From Gemmatimonadota bacterium (GTDB lineage: Bacteria > Gemmatimonadota > Gemmatimonadetes > Gemmatimonadales > Gemmatimonadaceae), in NCBI GenBank assembly GCA_026387915.1, contig JAPLKS010000014.1:62001-126000 (forward strand): a DNA stretch of 64,000 nt, given 5' to 3'. The translations under genes and the position numbers were made by a program. Shown here piece by piece: positions 9,162 to 15,779 of this stretch. The notes under the pieces are model-generated. The model saw only the letters and a program-made list of their open reading frames with translations, was not told the DNA's origin and searched no databases. Position 1 is the stretch's first letter, and each line of letters starts with the position of its first letter.

Positions 9162-9404
9162 CTAGCGGGACGCCTTTTTGGCGCGCCGAGGGCGTGGTGT
9201 CGGCTGATACGACAGGAGGTCGCCGGGCTGTACGTCGAGCACGCGGCAGATGCGGGCCAGGGTGTCGGCGGTGAAGCGCCCAAACTGGAGCTCGGGGTCG
9301 GCCAGGCGGTACGCGGTGGGGACGGTCAGCCCGGTTTCCCGGGAGAGACGGTACGGGGTCCAACCCTTCCGTTTGAGGAGGGCGGCCAAGTGAAAACGAA
9401 TCAC
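9162..9404 (-). CDS. XRE-family (Cro/CI-type) HTH regulator
   Basis: An 80-residue single-domain helix-turn-helix protein. The segments YRLSRETGLTVPTAYRL and LARICRVLDVQPGDLL follow the Cro/CI five-helix pattern. A short basic tail (PRPRRAKKASR) closes it. The GTG at 9402-9404 is the first usable start. It is divergent from the 86-residue protein across an 84-bp AT-rich region with a 10-bp perfect inverted repeat, so it probably controls that region and itself. Confidence 0.85.
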   Translation of the reverse strand: MIRFHLAALLKRKGWTPYRLSRETGLTVPTAYRLADPELQFGRFTADTLARICRVLDVQPGDLLSYQPTPRPRRAKKASR

Positions 9405-9429
9405 GACACACGCTCAGGTGAGAGGGTCG

Positions 9430-9486
9430 CGAATAATAATGAGTATGAGCAAACTTGAAAATAGTAAGACGAAGCGTTATTATTCG
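9430..9486. promoter_or_regulatory. Inverted-repeat operator candidate in the XRE divergent region
   Basis: A perfect 10-bp inverted repeat (CGAATAATAA at 9430-9439, its complement at 9477-9486) is separated by 37 bp. One more outer pair matches after a single mismatch. The A/T-rich arms stand out in a GC-rich window. The right arm covers the predicted -10 element of the plus-strand promoter and abuts the ATG at 9489; the left arm faces the XRE gene. The arrangement fits two operator copies bound by the XRE protein. Confidence 0.6.
9455..9483 (+). promoter_or_regulatory. Sigma70-like promoter, probably giving a leaderless mRNA
   Basis: TTGAAA (9455-9460), a 17-bp spacer and TATTAT (9478-9483) make a near-consensus promoter. 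A start 6-7 nt downstream of the -10 falls at about 9489-9490, on the ATG of the 86-residue protein. No Shine-Dalgarno sequence is present, so a leaderless transcript is predicted. Confidence 0.6.
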
Positions 9487-9488
9487 GC

Positions 9489-9749
9489 ATGAGACGAGTC
9501 CCCGAAAAGATCAACAAGGCGTGGATCGAAACGCTGGCCGACGCCGAGGTCCTCGAGGTGGAGGCTTGGCTCTACGACAAGTTCGAGACGCTCGACCGCA
9601 AGCAGAAAAAGCTCCGCGGCCGCGACTACAACTTGTTGCAAGGCCCCACCACGCTGATTGACGCGTGGGACCGTTGGAGCCGCATGGTCGCGGTCACCAA
9701 AAGCCGGTCGCTGGTGGTGCGCCGGCGCGTCGCGATCGCCGAGGCGTAA
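9489..9749 (+). CDS. Small protein of unknown function in the XRE/DUF4143 locus
   Basis: The protein has 86 residues and no recognised family. It is highly charged and predicted mostly helical (EVLEVEAWLYDKFETLDRK), with no signal peptide and no Cys. Its ATG lies directly under a strong predicted promoter and one arm of the inverted repeat, so it is likely the main regulated product of the divergent XRE gene. A DUF4143-type ATPase gene follows 65 bp downstream and is probably co-transcribed. Confidence 0.6.
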   Translation: MRRVPEKINKAWIETLADAEVLEVEAWLYDKFETLDRKQKKLRGRDYNLLQGPTTLIDAWDRWSRMVAVTKSRSLVVRRRVAIAEA

Positions 9750-9814
9750 CCCGCTCGGCGGGGCCAACGGCCGCACCGCTCATCCTTTGGCGGCGAGCGG
9801 CCGAAACTCCCCAG

Positions 9815-11029
9815 ATGCTACCTCTCCTGTACACGGCCGGCGACCTGCCGCCCGTGGCGACCACGGCTGAACCTGTCCGCCGGCTGTTTACGGCGCCCGC
9901 AGGAAGCTTCTGGTTGCTTGGCCCTCGCGGCACAGGAAAGTTGACGCTCGCGCTCCAGCTCTGCCCCAGCGCGGTGCTCGTGGATCTGCTCGATCCCACC
10001 GTGGAACGCCGACTGCTCTCGCGTCCCGAGACCTTCGCCTCGCTCATTGGCGACCGCGGCGACGTGGTCATCTGTGAGATTGGCCGCGTCCCCGACTTAG
10101 TCGACACCGTGCCCCGACTCGCGGCGCGCCATCGGGATCGACGCTTTGTCCTCACGTCGTCCAACGCTCGTCCGCTGCGGCGAGAACGCGGTAACGTGTT
10201 CTCGCGCCGCCTCCCGCGCGCGCGGTTGCATCCGTACGTGGCCGGAGAGCTGGGCGCGCGCTTTCAACTGTCGGAAGCCATGCGCATGGGGCTCATGCCG
10301 ATGGTCGTGGAAGCGCTGCGCCCCGGACTCGAACGCGCCGACTATATCGAGCGATTCGTGAAAGAAGAGGTGAAGCGCGAACAGCTCGTGCAGCACTACG
10401 ACCACTTCGTGCGCTTTCTCGACGGCGCCGCGCACGCACAGGCCACGCAACTCCGGCCGGCGCAGCTCGCGAGGAACTGCGAAATCCCAAAGAAATCGGT
10501 GCAGCAGTTCCTGACGGTGCTCGAGGATTTGTTTGTGGTGGAGCGACTCGATCCGTTTGTGCACCGGGCGCGGCGGGCGCTCTTTACCGACCCCAAGCTC
10601 TTTTTCTTTGATGCGGGGATTCAGCGTTCCTTGCTTCCCCGTTTTGCCCAAGAGGCGTTTGACGACGTGGACGCCGCGGCGCTCGAGGGCGTGGTGTTTC
10701 AACATCTCACGGCGTGGGCCTCGTGGGCGCCGTCGGCCCATCGCACGCTCGGGTTTTGGCGCACGCGCTCGGGTGCCGAGGTGGACTTCGTGGTGCACAG
10801 CCACGATGAGTTCCTAGGGATAGACGTGAAGAATGTCACACGCCTCTCCGACGACGACTTACGCGGCGCGCTCGCCTTTCACAAAGACTATCCGCACGCC
10901 AAGCCGGTAGTGCTGTATCGCGGCACCGAACGCATTGAAGAACGCGGGGTGTTGTGCACGCCCGTGCAGGAGTTTCTGCAACGGCTGCACCCGTCGCGGC
11001 CGCTCGGCGTGGCGGCGCGCACGGGGTGA
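9815..11029 (+). CDS. AAA/DUF4143-type ATPase with degenerate Walker motifs
   Basis: A 404-residue protein from the ATG at 9815; a longer frame upstream runs through the preceding gene. The layout is that of the ATPase-DUF4143 family: an N-terminal AAA domain (GPRGTGKL at 36-43, sensor-like LTSSNARPLRR), a winged-helix middle (AQLARNCEIPKKSVQQFLTVLEDL), and a C-terminal restriction-nuclease-like fold (RTRSGAEVDFVV then GIDVKN). Two key positions depart from the family: Lys of Walker A is followed by Leu instead of Ser/Thr, and the Walker B Asp is Cys (VVICEI near 84-89). It may bind but not hydrolyse ATP. Family function is unknown. Confidence 0.8.
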   Translation: MLPLLYTAGDLPPVATTAEPVRRLFTAPAGSFWLLGPRGTGKLTLALQLCPSAVLVDLLDPTVERRLLSRPETFASLIGDRGDVVICEIGRVPDLVDTVPRLAARHRDRRFVLTSSNARPLRRERGNVFSRRLPRARLHPYVAGELGARFQLSEAMRMGLMPMVVEALRPGLERADYIERFVKEEVKREQLVQHYDHFVRFLDGAAHAQATQLRPAQLARNCEIPKKSVQQFLTVLEDLFVVERLDPFVHRARRALFTDPKLFFFDAGIQRSLLPRFAQEAFDDVDAAALEGVVFQHLTAWASWAPSAHRTLGFWRTRSGAEVDFVVHSHDEFLGIDVKNVTRLSDDDLRGALAFHKDYPHAKPVVLYRGTERIEERGVLCTPVQEFLQRLHPSRPLGVAARTG

Positions 11030-11032
11030 GAG

Positions 11033-11070
11033 GTGGTTCACGCGGCGCGCAGGCGTCTCGCGTGAACCAC
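11033..11070. terminator. Strong hairpin between convergent genes
   Basis: A perfect 12-bp stem (11033-11044 with 11059-11070, 14-nt loop) lies just after the DUF4143-type ATPase stop and before the end of the converging KAS III-like gene. It is a likely bidirectional terminator. Confidence 0.75.
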
Positions 11071-11080
11071 GGTCGCCAGC

Positions 11081-12211
11081 TTAGGCGCCGAGTCGCTGCT
11101 CAGCGAACACCGGGGCCATCAATCCAGCCTTCGAACGACCGTGCGGATCTTGATGGCTCCGAATGTCATTCACCATCTCAAGCGCGGTGCGCGTGCACGG
11201 CGGCAGTTCAATGTCACTGCTGCCCAGCGGCGTGATGCGCGAGCCCCATTTGACGAGTAGCGCATTGTACGTGAGCCCCCCGCCGAACGCGGGCATCAGC
11301 ATATAACTGCCCGGCTTCACTCGTCCCTCTGACAGCGCCTCGCAGAGTGCGACCGGCACCGTCGCGGCACTCATGTTGCCGTACTTCTGCACCGTGACCA
11401 CGACCTTCTCCATCGGAATGCCGGCGTGTTTTGCCACGGACTCGATGATGCGCAGGTTGGCTTGGTGCGGAATGACGAGGCTCACGTCTTCCGGCGACAC
11501 GCCGCACTGCTGCAACACCTTCACCGAAGACTCGGCCATGGCTTTGACCGCGCGCTTGAAGATGATGGAGCCGTCAAAATCCCACAGCGTGTCGCCAAAG
11601 GAAATGTCGAGCCCGGCATAGCCGCATCCGAAGCCGCGTACGCGCAATGATTGCCGCGCCTCAGCGTCGCATCCCAAGACGCTGCCGAGCACCCCTTCTT
11701 CGTTATCGGTGGACTGCAGCACGACCGCGGCGGCGCCGTCGCCGAAGAGCACCGCGACATTGCGGTTGCTCCAATCCATGTAGCGACTGATGAGCTCCAC
11801 GCCAATCACCACGGCGTTGCGCACCACGCCCGTTTTGATCATGGCGGTCGCTGTCGTGAGGCCGTAACAGAACGACGTGCACGCCGTGTTTAGATCGATC
11901 GCCGCCGCATGCTTGGCGCCCAATGCCACCTGCACGCCGGACGCGCTGTTGGGCACAAGTTCTTCGTTGCTCACGCCGCCGTAGATGATAAGATCCACGT
12001 CTTTTGGATCGAGTCCGGCGCAGGCGAGGGCACGAGTGGCCGCCACGGTGGAGAGTTCCACGGCGGTGACATGCGACACACGGCGTTGCTGCATGCCAGT
12101 GCGCGAGGTAATCCACTCGTCCGATGTCTCGAGGAAGGTGGAGAGGTCGTCGTTGGTCAGAATGGCCGGCGGCATGCAAGCGCCCCAGCCAGTGATGGCG
12201 GCGTATGTCAT
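11081..12211 (-). CDS. Beta-ketoacyl-ACP synthase III-like enzyme (FabH family)
   Basis: A thiolase-fold condensing enzyme. With the ATG at 12211 it starts MTYAAITGWG and places the nucleophilic Cys (NTACTSF) at residue 111, matching classical FabH numbering; an in-frame TTG at 12238 is the alternative. The other catalytic residues are His in IPHQAN and Asn in YGNMSAA. A C-terminal extension of about 40 residues follows the usual end. There are no other fatty-acid synthesis genes nearby, so it may serve lipid initiation or a secondary acyl-condensation role such as OleA-like head-to-head condensation. Confidence 0.88.
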   Translation of the reverse strand: MTYAAITGWGACMPPAILTNDDLSTFLETSDEWITSRTGMQQRRVSHVTAVELSTVAATRALACAGLDPKDVDLIIYGGVSNEELVPNSASGVQVALGAKHAAAIDLNTACTSFCYGLTTATAMIKTGVVRNAVVIGVELISRYMDWSNRNVAVLFGDGAAAVVLQSTDNEEGVLGSVLGCDAEARQSLRVRGFGCGYAGLDISFGDTLWDFDGSIIFKRAVKAMAESSVKVLQQCGVSPEDVSLVIPHQANLRIIESVAKHAGIPMEKVVVTVQKYGNMSAATVPVALCEALSEGRVKPGSYMLMPAFGGGLTYNALLVKWGSRITPLGSSDIELPPCTRTALEMVNDIRSHQDPHGRSKAGLMAPVFAEQRLGA

Positions 12212-12258
12212 AGGGTTAGATAATACGGCATCGGTCAAGCCGCCGCACTAGGCGGGGC

Positions 12259-13047
12259 TCAGGCCCGTGCCGTGCGTCGGCGAGCGCCATAGAGCGCGAG
12301 CAGCACGGCCACTCCTGCCGCCACCCACGCCGCGCTAATCACGAGGCCGGCGTCGGGGAGTCCGTGCGAGCCCGATTGCCGTCGTGCAATGCCGATGAAC
12401 GCCCAGGTGAGGACGAGCGGAAAGGCGACCTCGCCGTGCTCGTGGGCCATGGCGGCGCCAATCGCGCACGCGGTGCCAAGCAGCAACACGGTCCAATGTT
12501 GGGGGGCGAGCCCCCACGCGTTCCAATCGATGTAGTAAAGCACGTCGGCCGCGTTCGCGATGGTCGCAACGGAAATCCAGCCGAGGTACAAACCAAACGG
12601 AATGTCCACGCACCACCGCTCGGCGCGCGTGACGGTGACGTGCCCCACGCCGAGTCGGCGGTAGCAAATGATGAGCGTGGTGAGGAGCGCGACCATCACG
12701 GCCAGGCTCAACACAAACTGATTGTAGTGCCAACAAAAGAGCCACGCGGCGTTGAGCACATTACTGAGCGCAAACCAATAACCGAGACGTACGATGCGCG
12801 GTGACTGGCGCTGCGTGCCAAGCATTTGGAAGGCGGCGAATGCAAGCCAGCCGATGTAGATCACACCCCAAATCGAAAATACGTAACCGGCCGGCACAAA
12901 ATAAATCTGAAAGCGATCCGAGATCTGGCCGGTGTTTTGGCCATTAAACGGAATGATGTTGGCGAGGGCGTTGACCGTGATCGCGGCGAGGACCGACGCG
13001 GTCGTGATCCAGGGACGCCACGCGTCCGGGAATCGGGAGTCGCGCAT
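12259..13047 (-). CDS. TspO/MBR-like tryptophan-rich membrane protein (long variant)
   Basis: A 262-residue integral membrane protein with 7-8 hydrophobic segments, many Trp and Tyr residues, and the FVPAGYVFSIWGVIYIGWLAF segment that resembles the TspO core (P-x-x-x-F-x-x-W). Classical bacterial TspO has about 160 residues and five helices. This one belongs to the longer variant with extra C-terminal helices. TspO proteins bind porphyrins; whether this variant does is unknown. Its ATG overlaps the stop of the hybrid kinase (TAATG), so the two are probably translated together. Confidence 0.7.
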   Translation of the reverse strand: MRDSRFPDAWRPWITTASVLAAITVNALANIIPFNGQNTGQISDRFQIYFVPAGYVFSIWGVIYIGWLAFAAFQMLGTQRQSPRIVRLGYWFALSNVLNAAWLFCWHYNQFVLSLAVMVALLTTLIICYRRLGVGHVTVTRAERWCVDIPFGLYLGWISVATIANAADVLYYIDWNAWGLAPQHWTVLLLGTACAIGAAMAHEHGEVAFPLVLTWAFIGIARRQSGSHGLPDAGLVISAAWVAAGVAVLLALYGARRRTARA

Positions 13048-15737
13048 TAGGAGCGGGGCGGTTCGAGGGTGGCGAGGACGCGAGTCAGGGACTCACGACT
13101 AATTGGCTTGGTAATGTAATCGTTCATCCCCGCGTCGAGGCAGCGTTCCCGGTCGCCGTCCATCGCGTTGGCGGTCATGGCAACGATCGGGCGCGTGGCA
13201 TCGGCCCCGCCGCGCTGGCGAATGCGGCGCGTGGCCTCGAGGCCGTCGAGGCGCGGCATCTGCATGTCCATGAAGATGAGGTCGAATTCGCGCTTGGCGG
13301 ATTGCTCCACGGCGTCGATGCCATCGCCTGCGACTTCGACGTCGCAGCCCAGCAACTCCAGCATCTTTCCCGCCACCATCTGATTGATGGGGTTGTCTTC
13401 GACGAGCAGAATCTGAAAGCGCGCGGTGGTGTCGAGTGCGTCAGCATCGTCAATGACGAGCGAGGGGTGCGCGCTCAGAATGGGCGAGCCGGTAGCCTCC
13501 ACGAGCGAGTGGCGCGTGATGAGTGGCGCGCCATCGGATCGATCGTGCGGGAGGGCAAGTGAAATCTCCAGCGTGCCCTTGAGCGTGTCGGGGCGGAGCG
13601 GCTTGGTGAGGTAGGCGTCGAAGCCGGAGCGTTGGAACCGCTCGGCATCGCCGCGTGTCGGCGCCGAGGTGGCAATGACGAGCGGCATGCGGCCGAGGTC
13701 GCGGTCTTCGCGCACGGCGCGGCCGAGCGTTTCGCCGTCCAAAAACGGCATGCGGTTGTCGATGACGGCAATGCGAAATGGATCGCCGGCCAATGACGCG
13801 GCGCGCAAGAGGGCGAGCGCCGCGTTGCCGTCGGCGGCCGATTCGACGCGCATGCCCCACGCGCGCATCCACTCGCGCATCACCTGCACATTGAGTTCCA
13901 CGTCGTCCACGACCAACGCGCGCACGCCGGGGAGCGCCGCACCCTGCGGCGGCATCGGCGGTGGGTTGAGGTCCTCCGGAAGCGGCAGAGAGAACCAGAA
14001 GGTCGAACCAATCCCTTCGCTGCTGCGCACGCCGATCGCTCCACCCATCAACTCCACGAGGCGTCGGCTAATAGAGAGTCCGAGTCCCGTTCCGCCAAAG
14101 CGGCGCGTGGTGCTCGCGTCCGCCTGCACAAAGGGCTCAAAGAGCGTCCCGATGGTGTCGTCCGAAATGCCGATGCCGGAGTCCATCACTTCAAAGCGCA
14201 GCTGCGTTGGGCTCGTGCCGACGATCAACTCGACGCCCACGATGATCTGGCCCGCGTCGGTAAACTTCACCGCGTTCCCCAGCAGCTTGAGGAGCACTTG
14301 CCGAATGCGTCCGGGGTCGCCGATCACGCGGCGCGGTGCGTCGGGCGCCAAGCGCAGCACAATCTTGAGCCCTTTTTCCGTGGCGCGCGGCACGAGCAAC
14401 TCAGCGACGTCGGCAACCGCCGCGTGCACATCGAATGGGATGGGCTCAATCGTGAGTTTGCCCGCTTCGACTTTGGAGAAGTCGAGAATGTCGTTGATGA
14501 CGGCGAGCAGCAACTGCGCGGAGCGTCGCGTGGCATCGGCATACTCCGCTTGTTCGGCCGTGAGGTCCGTGCCACTGAGCAAGCTGGTCATGCCGAGGAT
14601 GCCATTCATGGGCGTGCGAATCTCGTGCGACATCATTGCCAAGAAGTCGCTCTTGGCGCGCACGGCTGCCTCCGCTTGTTCCTTGGCGGCCACAAGGCCG
14701 AGTTCGTGCGTTTTGCGGTGAGTGATGTCGGTGAGCACCGCGACGGTGTGTTCGAACTCGCCGCTGTCGTCAAAGACGGGGTTGGTCTGTAACTGGAACC
14801 AGCGCGGGGTGCCATCGGGATGGGCGAAGGCGATTTCTTGATCGAAGGCTTCGCGACGTTCCGTGGCATGACGCCATGAGAGGGCCACCGGCTCCGTGCC
14901 GCCGATTTCCGGCAGCAGAGCGGGGGTGGAGCGTCCGAGCGCCGCGTCGCCTTCGATGCCCGTCATGACGGTGAGCGCGGGGTTGACCCAGTCAATCCGT
15001 TCGTCGGCATCGGAGAGAAAGACGCCGCTGGTCGTGCGCTGCGCCACGAGGGCGAGGCGCCGCATCTGCTCGTTGTCGCGGTCATTGCACATCAGCACAA
15101 AGCCGAAGGTGAGCACAATGACAATGACGTAGAATGTGAGAAACGACGCGTCCTGAATGGCGCCGGGCTCAAAGATGGCGGCGTTCGCCGTGGTGGTCGT
15201 GACGCCGGCGACTGCTGCGTAGTACACGGCGCGCACGCCGAGGACGGTTCCGCACGCCAGAAAGGCACGTCCCGTAAAGCGGTGGCTTGCGGGGCTCGTG
15301 CGCGCGCCGCCGCTCAAGAGCACGTAGCTCGACTGCAGCATGGCGGCCGCCGTGCAGACAGCGATCGCGCTGGTGCGCGCGGAGACGTTGTCGGACGACA
15401 TCGTCCAGTACACGGTGGCGGCCATGTCGAGCGCGGCAGGCAGATAGATCCAGGCGAGCGGCGCTGGTCGTTCGGTGAATTCGCGGAGCGCGTGGTGGTA
15501 CATCGTCATTGAGATGACGAGGAGCGTCTGCGCGAGAACGACCGACGCGATGTCCGGCACGACGCCCCGCATGCCGAGCAGAATCCACCCGACGGCCTGC
15601 GCGAGCGTCGCCCACGCCCAGCGATGCATGCCGTTCATGTGCCGCGAATACGCACGCGACACGCCGAAGAGGGCGATGCTCATCAACAACGCGCCCATAG
15701 CGTTGAAGAAGACGACGGTGCGCGGATCGAGGTTCAC
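13047..15737 (-). CDS. Hybrid sensor histidine kinase with two receiver domains
   Basis: An 896-residue membrane sensor. The N-terminal 220 residues hold about seven hydrophobic segments (7TM-type sensing module). A PAS domain follows at about 235-345 (TSGVFLSDADERIDWVNPAL). HisKA has its His in MMSHEIRTPMNG near 370, and HATPase shows DSGIGI and FGGTGLGLSISRR. Two receivers close it: REC1 with Asp in AVIDNRMPFLDG and REC2 with Asp in LIFMDMQMPRLDG, each with a Lys (LTKP, ITKP). No Hpt domain is present, so a separate phosphotransferase would be needed for relay. It lies upstream of, and overlaps, the TspO-like gene. Confidence 0.93.
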   Translation of the reverse strand: MNLDPRTVVFFNAMGALLMSIALFGVSRAYSRHMNGMHRWAWATLAQAVGWILLGMRGVVPDIASVVLAQTLLVISMTMYHHALREFTERPAPLAWIYLPAALDMAATVYWTMSSDNVSARTSAIAVCTAAAMLQSSYVLLSGGARTSPASHRFTGRAFLACGTVLGVRAVYYAAVAGVTTTTANAAIFEPGAIQDASFLTFYVIVIVLTFGFVLMCNDRDNEQMRRLALVAQRTTSGVFLSDADERIDWVNPALTVMTGIEGDAALGRSTPALLPEIGGTEPVALSWRHATERREAFDQEIAFAHPDGTPRWFQLQTNPVFDDSGEFEHTVAVLTDITHRKTHELGLVAAKEQAEAAVRAKSDFLAMMSHEIRTPMNGILGMTSLLSGTDLTAEQAEYADATRRSAQLLLAVINDILDFSKVEAGKLTIEPIPFDVHAAVADVAELLVPRATEKGLKIVLRLAPDAPRRVIGDPGRIRQVLLKLLGNAVKFTDAGQIIVGVELIVGTSPTQLRFEVMDSGIGISDDTIGTLFEPFVQADASTTRRFGGTGLGLSISRRLVELMGGAIGVRSSEGIGSTFWFSLPLPEDLNPPPMPPQGAALPGVRALVVDDVELNVQVMREWMRAWGMRVESAADGNAALALLRAASLAGDPFRIAVIDNRMPFLDGETLGRAVREDRDLGRMPLVIATSAPTRGDAERFQRSGFDAYLTKPLRPDTLKGTLEISLALPHDRSDGAPLITRHSLVEATGSPILSAHPSLVIDDADALDTTARFQILLVEDNPINQMVAGKMLELLGCDVEVAGDGIDAVEQSAKREFDLIFMDMQMPRLDGLEATRRIRQRGGADATRPIVAMTANAMDGDRERCLDAGMNDYITKPISRESLTRVLATLEPPRS

Positions 15738-15779
15738 GGGGGAGGGCGGGGAGGCGGAGACGGCGACTACGGTATCGCG

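Noticed and set aside
11081-12211. A fatty-acid or secondary-metabolite gene cluster around the KAS III-like gene
   Set aside because: The neighbours are a DUF4143-type ATPase, a TspO-like protein and a sensor kinase; no acyl carrier protein, reductase or other synthase is present.
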